Origin: Streptomyces bathyalis
GTDB taxonomy: Bacteria > Actinomycetota > Actinomycetes > Streptomycetales > Streptomycetaceae
Assembly: GCF_015910445.1 (NCBI RefSeq)
Contig: NZ_CP048882.1
Coordinates: forward strand, 6,073,501 to 6,137,500
DNA length: 64,000 nucleotides
Reading direction: 5' to 3'
The notes under the pieces are model-generated. The model had not been told where the DNA came from. It did no database searches and saw only the letters and a program-made list of their open reading frames with translations. The first letter of the stretch is position 1; the number at the start of each line of letters is the position of its first letter. Shown in pieces: positions 58,611 through 64,000 of this stretch. The position numbers were made by a program, and so were the translations under genes.

Positions 58611-58713
58611 GTCCGCCTCGCAGACGCGGGCCGTGCTGCGGCACTTGAGGGCCGCTTTGTCCGGAATATGGAATTCGAGCCAGGCGGATGCGAGTCCTCC
58701 GGCTCCCGCCCGA

Positions 58714-58719
58714 TAGCAT
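58714..58719 (+). promoter_or_regulatory. Putative -10 box TAGCAT of trpC
   Basis: TAGCAT fits TANNNT and lies 72 bases before the trpC GTG. The leader between contains AAGGAGG. I see no Trp-rich leader peptide in it. Confidence 0.4.
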
Positions 58720-58791
58720 CGCAGTGCCCGATCTGACCAGTACCCGGCCCGTCTCGCGGAGGCCCGTACCCGACCCGAAGGAGGCCGCTCG

Positions 58792-59607
58792 GTGAGTGTG
58801 CTCGACGAGATCATCGAAGGCGTGCGTGAGGACCTTGCCGAGCGGCAGGCGCGCGTCAGCCTCGACGAGCTCAAGGAGCGTGCCGCCGCGGGCCCTCCCG
58901 CCAAGGACGGTGTCGCGGCCCTGAAGGGCGAGGGCGTCAGGGTCATCTGCGAGGTCAAGCGCTCCAGCCCGTCCAAGGGCGCGCTGGCCGCGATCGCGGA
59001 CCCGGCGGCACTGGCGGTCGACTACGAGACGGGCGGCGCCTCGCTGATCTCCGTCCTCACCGAGAAGCGGCGCTTCGGCGGTTCGCTCGCGGACCTCGAG
59101 GCCGTACGGGCCAAGGTCGACATCCCTGTGCTGCGCAAGGACTTCATCTTCTCCTCGTACCAGCTGTGGGAGGCGCGGGCGCACGGCGCCGACGTGGTCC
59201 TGCTGATCGTCGCGGCACTGGAGCAGGAGGCGCTCGTCTCCCTCGTCGAGCGTGCCGAGTCGATCGGGCTGACTCCGCTGGTCGAGGCGCACGACGAGGA
59301 CGAGGCCCAGCGCGCCCTGGACGCCGGGGCGCGGATCATCGGGATCAATGCGCGTAATCTCAAGACGCTCGAGGTCGACCGGGGCAACTTCGCCCGTATC
59401 GCCCCCGAGATCCCCGGGCACATCGTCAAGGTCGCAGAGTCCGGTGTGCGCGGGCCCCACGACCTCATCGCATACGCCAACGACGGCGCCGACGCGGTGC
59501 TCGTCGGCGAATCTTTGGTGACCGGCAAGGACCCGAAGACGGCCGTGGCCGACCTCGTCGCCGCCGGAGCCCACCCCGCGCTGCGGCACGGGCACGGGAG
59601 GGGCTGA
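58792..59607 (+). CDS. trpC: Indole-3-glycerol phosphate synthase
   Basis: TIM-barrel enzyme, 271 residues, single-function. Conserved: VICEVKRSSPSKGALA with the catalytic Lys, LRKDFIFSSYQLWEARAHGAD, EAHDEDEAQRALDAGARIIGINARNL and VAESGVRGPHDL. GTG 58792 follows AAGGAGG. First gene of the trpC-trpM-trpB-trpA group. Confidence 0.96.
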   Translation: MSVLDEIIEGVREDLAERQARVSLDELKERAAAGPPAKDGVAALKGEGVRVICEVKRSSPSKGALAAIADPAALAVDYETGGASLISVLTEKRRFGGSLADLEAVRAKVDIPVLRKDFIFSSYQLWEARAHGADVVLLIVAALEQEALVSLVERAESIGLTPLVEAHDEDEAQRALDAGARIIGINARNLKTLEVDRGNFARIAPEIPGHIVKVAESGVRGPHDLIAYANDGADAVLVGESLVTGKDPKTAVADLVAAGAHPALRHGHGRG

Positions 59608-59614
59608 CCTCCGC

Positions 59615-59854
59615 ATGACTCCCAGCACGACCGTCCCCTCGCCCTCCGGGCTGGGGAGACCCGAACCTTGTGAACGGCGCCGCCAGGCGCGCGGCCCGTA
59701 CGCGGCGCTGGCGCGCGGCTGCCGGCCGCGCGGATGCCGGGCGCCCGCGCGACGCGTGCACGGACGGCGGGTGCGTTACCACATCGGCTGTGAGCCGGGC
59801 CAGATCAACGGCCGCCGATGGCGTGCGGGTGCGGCAGCGCCCGCACACCGGTGA
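59615..59854 (+). CDS. trpM: TrpM/TrpX-like small basic protein between trpC and trpB
   Basis: 79 residues, very Arg-rich, containing GCRPRGCRAPARRVHGRRVR and YHIGCEPGQINGRRW, with two cysteines. In S. coelicolor a small gene, trpX or trpM, lies in the same place and its product modulates tryptophan synthesis and differentiation. I assign it by position and composition. ATG 59615, 7 bases after trpC. It ends 47 bases before trpB. Confidence 0.7.
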   Translation: MTPSTTVPSPSGLGRPEPCERRRQARGPYAALARGCRPRGCRAPARRVHGRRVRYHIGCEPGQINGRRWRAGAAAPAHR

Positions 59855-59901
59855 CTCACCCGTACTTCCGCAGATCTGCACTTTCACGAGGAGCACGTCG
59901 G

Positions 59902-61137
59902 ATGTCCGACTACTTTGTCCCCGACCCCGAGGGCCGGGTCCCCGATCCCGGAGGCTACTTCGGCGCCTTCGGCGGCAAGTTCATTCCCGAGGCACTCGTC
60001 GCCGCCGTCGACGAGGTCGCCGTCGAGTACGAGAAGGCGAAGGCCGACCCGGCTTTCATCGCCGAACTCGAAGACTTGATGGTCAACTACACCGGCCGTC
60101 CCAGCCCGCTGACCGAGGTGTCGCGATTCGCCGAACAGGCGGGCGGCGCCCGGGTCTTCCTCAAGCGGGAAGACCTCAACCACACCGGCTCACACAAGAT
60201 CAACAATGTGCTGGGCCAGGCCCTGCTGACCAAGCGCATGGGCAAGAGCCGCGTCATCGCCGAGACCGGCGCCGGGCAGCACGGCGTTGCCACGGCCACC
60301 GCCTGCGCGCTCTTCGGTCTCGAATGCACCGTCTACATGGGCGAGATCGACACGCAGCGCCAGGCGCTGAACGTGGCCCGGATGCGGATGCTGGGCGCCG
60401 AGGTCGTGCCCGTCGCCTCCGGGAGCCGCACCCTCAAGGACGCCATCAACGAGGCGTTCCGCGACTGGGTCGCCAACGTCGACCGCACCCACTACCTCTT
60501 CGGCACGGTCGCGGGCCCCCACCCCTTCCCGCAGCTCGTGCGGGACTTCCACCGGGTCATCGGCGTGGAGGCGCGCCGTCAGATCCTGGAGCGGGCCGGG
60601 CGGCTGCCGGACGCCGTCGCCGCATGCGTCGGCGGCGGTTCCAACGCCATCGGCCTCTTCCACGCGTTCCTGAACGACGAGGACGTCCGGCTGGTCGGCC
60701 TCGAAGCGGCGGGGCACGGCGTGGAGTCCGGGGAGCACGCCGCGACGCTGTCGGTCGGCGAGCCCGGCATCCTGCACGGCTCGCGCAGCTTCGTACTGCA
60801 GGACGACGAGGGGCAGATCACCGAGCCGTACTCGATCTCGGCGGGCCTGGACTACCCGGGAATCGGCCCGGAGCACGCCTATCTGAAGCAGTCGGGACGC
60901 GGGGACTACCGGCCCGTGACCGACGACGAGGCGATGCGTGCCCTGCGGCTGCTGTCCGAGACGGAGGGCATCATCCCGGCGATCGAGAGCGCGCACGCGC
61001 TCGCCGGTGCGCTGGAGTTGGGCAGGGAACTCGGCCCCGACGGGCTGATCCTGGTGAATCTCTCCGGGCGCGGCGACAAGGACATGGACACCGCCGCCCG
61101 CTACTTCGGCCTGTACGACGAGGGGGCGGACCAGTGA
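59902..61137 (+). CDS. trpB: Tryptophan synthase beta chain
   Basis: PLP enzyme joining indole and serine, 411 residues. PLP Lys in HTGSHKINNVLGQALL, ETGAGQHGVATATACALFGL, phosphate site VGGGSNAIGLF, and LEAAGHGVESGEHAAT. ATG 59902 follows ACGAGGAG. The stop overlaps the trpA start by 4 bases (GTGA). Confidence 0.97.
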   Translation: MSDYFVPDPEGRVPDPGGYFGAFGGKFIPEALVAAVDEVAVEYEKAKADPAFIAELEDLMVNYTGRPSPLTEVSRFAEQAGGARVFLKREDLNHTGSHKINNVLGQALLTKRMGKSRVIAETGAGQHGVATATACALFGLECTVYMGEIDTQRQALNVARMRMLGAEVVPVASGSRTLKDAINEAFRDWVANVDRTHYLFGTVAGPHPFPQLVRDFHRVIGVEARRQILERAGRLPDAVAACVGGGSNAIGLFHAFLNDEDVRLVGLEAAGHGVESGEHAATLSVGEPGILHGSRSFVLQDDEGQITEPYSISAGLDYPGIGPEHAYLKQSGRGDYRPVTDDEAMRALRLLSETEGIIPAIESAHALAGALELGRELGPDGLILVNLSGRGDKDMDTAARYFGLYDEGADQ

Positions 61138-62003
61138 GCGCTGAGGCAACCGGAGCGAAGAGCGGCGCGGGCACCGCGGCGACCGGCCGCATCGAGCTGT
61201 TGGACAGCGTCCTGGCGGGGGCGCGGGCGGAGAACCGCGCCGCCCTCGTCGGCTATCTCCCCGCCGGGTTCCCGACCGTCGACGGCGGGATCGAGGCGTG
61301 CGTCGCGCTGCTGGAGAGCGGCTGCGACATCGTCGAGGTCGGGCTTCCGCACAGCGACCCCGTGCTCGACGGCCCCGTCATCCAGACCGCCGACGACATC
61401 GCTCTGCGCGGCGGTGTCCGCATCGCCGACGTCGTACGCACCGTGCGCGACGCGCACGCCGCCACCGGCAAGCCGGTCCTGTGCATGACGTACTGGAATC
61501 CCGTGGACCGCTACGGCGTGGACCGCTTCGCCGCCGAACTGGCCGCTGCCGGAGGCGCCGGCTGCATCCTGCCCGACCTGCCGGTGGAGGAGTCCGAGGG
61601 CTGGCGCAAGGCCGCCGAACAGCACGGCCTCGCAACGGTGTTCGTCGTCGCTCCCAGCAGCAAGGACGAGCGCCTCGCGAAGATCACGGCGGCGGGCAGC
61701 GGCTTCGTCTACGCGGCCTCCCTGATGGGCGTCACCGGCACCCGGGAGTCCGTGGGGCGTGAGGCGCAGCAGCTCGTCGAGCGCACGCGGGCAACCACGC
61801 AGCTGCCCGTCTGCGTCGGGCTCGGCGTCTCCAACGCCACACAGGCCGAGGAGGTCGCCGCCTTCGCGGACGGCGTCATCGTCGGCTCGGCCTTCGTCAA
61901 GAAGCTGCTGGCCCACCCGGACGACCTCAAGTCCGGGCTGGAGGACGTACGGGCGCTGGCGGCCGAGCTCGCCGCGGGCGTGCGGCGCCGGCCCGCACGG
62001 TAA
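61134..62003 (+). CDS. trpA: Tryptophan synthase alpha chain
   Basis: Cleaves indoleglycerol phosphate, 289 residues. Catalytic Glu and Asp in DIVEVGLPHSDPVLDGPVIQ, MTYWNPVDRYGVDRF, LPDLPVEESEGW and GLGVSNATQAEEVAAFADGVIVGSA. A 15-residue Ala/Gly-rich leader precedes the core. GTG 61134 is coupled to trpB. Confidence 0.97.
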   Translation: MSAEATGAKSGAGTAATGRIELLDSVLAGARAENRAALVGYLPAGFPTVDGGIEACVALLESGCDIVEVGLPHSDPVLDGPVIQTADDIALRGGVRIADVVRTVRDAHAATGKPVLCMTYWNPVDRYGVDRFAAELAAAGGAGCILPDLPVEESEGWRKAAEQHGLATVFVVAPSSKDERLAKITAAGSGFVYAASLMGVTGTRESVGREAQQLVERTRATTQLPVCVGLGVSNATQAEEVAAFADGVIVGSAFVKKLLAHPDDLKSGLEDVRALAAELAAGVRRRPAR

Positions 62004-62034
62004 CGAGCGCCCGGGCCCCGCCCCGCGCAGTCAG

Positions 62035-62074
62035 CCGCCCCGCGCCTCGCTCTTTCGGGCGAAACGCGGGGCGG
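62035..62074 (+). terminator. Terminator behind trpA
   Basis: CCGCCCCGCG (62035-62044) and CGCGGGGCGG (62065-62074), a perfect 10-bp stem with a 20-base loop, 31 bases after the trpA stop. Confidence 0.6.
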
Positions 62075-62129
62075 TCGCGCAGGCGGTACGGGCTTCCGTT
62101 CGTTGGCTCACGGTGTGAAGAGCCAGAAC

Positions 62130-62855
62130 ATGAACGAAGGACACGAGGGGAAGCGCACCGCCACGGAGCGCATGCGGGCCGAGCAACTGCGCCGGCGGAC
62201 CACGGAGAAACGGGGCAGGCAGTTCAAGGTCGCGGGCGTGGTCGTCGCGGTGCTGGCCGTCGGTGCCGGAGTAGGTGCCCTGGTCGCCCAGCAGACCTCC
62301 GGGAACGGGTCCGCCGACGCCAAGCCGATCGCCGTGGGCAAGCCGGGCGCACCCGCGAAGCTCACCGTCTACGAGGACTTCCGCTGCCCGGCCTGCGGGC
62401 AGTTCGAGAAGCAGTTCAGCCCCACGATCCGGGCCCTGGAGAAGAAGGGCAAGCTGCGGACCGAGTACCACCTCGTCACGATCATCGACGACAACGTGGG
62501 CGGCAAGGGCTCGCACCGTGCGGCGAACGCGGCGGCCTGTGCGCGCGACGAGGGCACCTTCCGCCGCTTCCACGACGTGCTGTACCGCAACCAGCCTCCC
62601 GAGCAGAACGACGCCTTCAGCAGCCGTCAGCGGCTCATCGAGCTGGCGGGGAAGGCCGGTGTGAAGGGTTCGGGCTTCCGCGACTGCGTCACCGGCGGCA
62701 CGCACGACGGCTGGGTGAAGAAGACCGGCGACGCCTTCAAGAAGTCGGGCCACCAGTCGACACCGACGGTGCTGCTCGACGGAGAGAACATCTACAGCAG
62801 CAGCGAGCCCCTGACTCCGGCGTCGCTGAAGCAGAAGGTCCTGGCGAAGAGCTGA
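62130..62855 (+). CDS. Membrane-anchored DsbA/thioredoxin-fold protein, copy 2
   Basis: 241 residues, same plan as the gene at 21720-22514: a basic N-terminus, one membrane segment (VAGVVVAVLAVGAGVGALVA) and a thioredoxin domain with CPAC in VYEDFRCPACGQFEKQF, then STPTVLLDG as cis-Pro loop. An additional pair of cysteines (ACARDEG, DCVTGG) is present, absent in copy 1. ATG 62130 follows GAAGAG; TTG 62103 and GTG 62115 are alternatives. Precedes lgt. Confidence 0.88.
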   Translation: MNEGHEGKRTATERMRAEQLRRRTTEKRGRQFKVAGVVVAVLAVGAGVGALVAQQTSGNGSADAKPIAVGKPGAPAKLTVYEDFRCPACGQFEKQFSPTIRALEKKGKLRTEYHLVTIIDDNVGGKGSHRAANAAACARDEGTFRRFHDVLYRNQPPEQNDAFSSRQRLIELAGKAGVKGSGFRDCVTGGTHDGWVKKTGDAFKKSGHQSTPTVLLDGENIYSSSEPLTPASLKQKVLAKS

Positions 62856-62857
62856 GC

Positions 62858-62884
62858 GTCCGGCCTCCCCGAGCGTGGCCGGAC
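62858..62884 (+). terminator. Hairpin behind the second DsbA-like gene
   Basis: GTCCGGCC (62858-62865) and GGCCGGAC (62877-62884), 8-bp stem, 11-base loop, starting two bases after the stop. Confidence 0.5.
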
Positions 62885-63041
62885 CTCTGATGTGACGAAG
62901 GTCTCGTCCGGGTGAATACCCGGGCGGGGCCCCCGTTCCGGTCCGTGGAATCTGACGGTACGGCGGATCCGCGGCGTGCGCCGATCGGCCGTTATGGAGC
63001 TGTTGCACAGGGTGCATTGCCGATGGCGAGGCACGGCAGGG

Positions 63042-63047
63042 TAGCGT
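63042..63047 (+). promoter_or_regulatory. Putative -10 box TAGCGT for lgt
   Basis: TAGCGT ends 10 bases before the lgt ATG at 63058. No Shine-Dalgarno fits, so lgt may be leaderless or nearly so. Confidence 0.4.
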
Positions 63048-63057
63048 CGGCAACGCC

Positions 63058-64000
63058 ATGGAGATCCTTGCATTCATCCCCAGCCCCTCGGCCGGCGAGA
63101 TTCATCTCGGCCCGGTTCCGCTGCGCGGCTATGCGTTCTGCATCATCATCGGCGTCTTCGTCGCAGTGTGGCTCGGCGGACGCCGCTGGGTCGCGCGCGG
63201 CGGCCGTGTCGGCACGGTCGCGGACATCGCCGTGTGGGCCGTGCCGTTCGGCCTGGTCGGCGGGCGGCTCTACCACGTCATCACCGACTACCAGCTCTAC
63301 TTCGGCGAGGGCCGCAACTGGGTCGACGCCTTCAAGATCTGGGACGGTGGGCTCGGCATCTGGGGCGCCGTCGCACTCGGTGCCCTCGGCGCGTGGATCG
63401 GCTGCCGCAGGCGGGGCATCCCGCTCCCGGCGTACGCGGACGCGGTGGCTCCGGGCGTCGCGCTCGCGCAGGCCATCGGCCGCTGGGGCAACTGGTTCAA
63501 CCAGGAGCTGTACGGCCGGGCCACGGATCTCCCCTGGGCCGTCGAGATCGACCCGCAGCACAGGCCGGTCGACACTCCGAGCCTGACGACCTACCACCCG
63601 ACATTCCTTTACGAGTCCCTGTGGTGCGTCGGCGTCGCGTTCCTGGTGATCTGGGCGGACCGCCGCTTCAAGCTCGGGCACGGCCGTGCCCTGGGCCTGT
63701 ACATCGCGTCGTACACGGTCGGCCGGTTCTGGATCGAGTACCTGCGTGTCGACGACGCCCACCACATCGCCGGACTGCGGCTGAACGACTGGACCTCGAT
63801 CCTCGTCTTCATCGCCGCCGTGGTCGGCATCGTGATCTCCGCGCGCACGCGCCCCGGCAGGGAGGAGATCGTCGAGCCGGAGGACTCCGGTACCGGCGGC
63901 TCCTCGTCCGGCGGCAAGAGCGCCAAGGTCGCCGCGCCCGCCGGGCCGGCTTCACCGAATGGGCCGGGGGACGACGTCGCAGGGAGCGGCGGGTCGACGT
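63058..64000 (+). CDS. lgt: Prolipoprotein diacylglyceryl transferase (3' partial)
   Basis: Transfers diacylglycerol to the lipobox Cys of prolipoproteins, the step before LspA. At least 314 residues, with no stop before the window ends. Seven membrane segments expected; visible: GEIHLGPVPLRGYAFCIIIG, GRLYHVITDYQLYF, IWDGGLGIWGAV, the Lgt signature AIGRWGNWFNQELYG and HPTFLYESLWC. From about residue 265 a charged Gly/Ser-rich cytoplasmic tail begins. ATG 63058. Confidence 0.95.
   Translation, partial: MEILAFIPSPSAGEIHLGPVPLRGYAFCIIIGVFVAVWLGGRRWVARGGRVGTVADIAVWAVPFGLVGGRLYHVITDYQLYFGEGRNWVDAFKIWDGGLGIWGAVALGALGAWIGCRRRGIPLPAYADAVAPGVALAQAIGRWGNWFNQELYGRATDLPWAVEIDPQHRPVDTPSLTTYHPTFLYESLWCVGVAFLVIWADRRFKLGHGRALGLYIASYTVGRFWIEYLRVDDAHHIAGLRLNDWTSILVFIAAVVGIVISARTRPGREEIVEPEDSGTGGSSSGGKSAKVAAPAGPASPNGPGDDVAGSGGST

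Overview
The window is very GC-rich, uses GTG/TTG starts often and has many 4-bp stop/start overlaps. Its gene order (sepF-yggT-divIVA | ileS | dksA-like-lspA-rluD ... phoD ... dnaE ... hisDCB-hisH-priA-ridA-hisF ... hisI-trpE ... trpC-trpM-trpB-trpA ... lgt) is the conserved core-chromosome order of Streptomyces, so I read it as the chromosome of a Streptomyces species or a close relative. I recognise about 59 protein genes. I see no tRNA, rRNA, CRISPR array, insertion sequence or prophage.

Region by region. 0-2.1 kb: end of the division cluster (sepF partial, yggT, divIVA). 2.1-6 kb: ileS on the minus strand behind a T-box leader. 6-10.1 kb: a DksA-type zinc protein with a histone-like tail, lspA, an RluD-type pseudouridine synthase and a CPA1 antiporter. 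10.1-11.9 kb: a MscS-type channel and a dienelactone-hydrolase-like protein. 11.9-19.6 kb: a minus-strand catabolic cluster (MHS transporter, metallo-beta-lactamase-fold hydrolase, SDR, two beta-hydroxyacid dehydrogenases, cupin, two carboxymuconolactone-decarboxylase-like proteins, FadR-type regulator) whose promoter overlaps a perfect 15-bp palindrome. 19.8-24.8 kb: phoD, a DsbA-like protein, a membrane protein and a DUF2252 protein. 25.1-28.6 kb: dnaE. 28.9-35.2 kb: a small hydrophilic protein, a NYN protein, an ABC exporter pair, a membrane protein, YbaK and a LON-domain protein. 35.3-36.9 kb: a membrane protein with beta-helix-like repeats.

37.2-43.3 kb is the histidine operon, almost fully translationally coupled, with an embedded 54-aa membrane protein and a RidA protein. 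PriA probably serves both histidine (HisA) and tryptophan (TrpF) synthesis. 43.4-54.7 kb looks like accessory DNA placed between hisF and hisI: a conservon (cvnA-D) with a CYP157-like P450 lacking the ExxR arginine, a cobalt-type nitrile hydratase with its beta subunit split into two genes, a TIGR03085-type protein, an FGGY kinase-Rieske-LysR operon and a fatty acid desaturase. 54.9-62.0 kb holds hisI, trpE and trpC-trpM-trpB-trpA with small membrane proteins between. The window ends with a second DsbA-like protein and the start of lgt.

Most notable: a short GC-rich repeat sits inside trpE in the LLES-X10-S feedback-inhibition motif, and a second copy lies just upstream of the desaturase gene; hisD has a five-copy 27-bp in-frame repeat at its C-terminus; ileS combines a translational T-box with a swapped GxHH signature; the 12-20 kb catabolic operon is unassigned; and several genes carry a TANNNT box 6-10 nt before the start codon with no Shine-Dalgarno, as expected for leaderless mRNAs.
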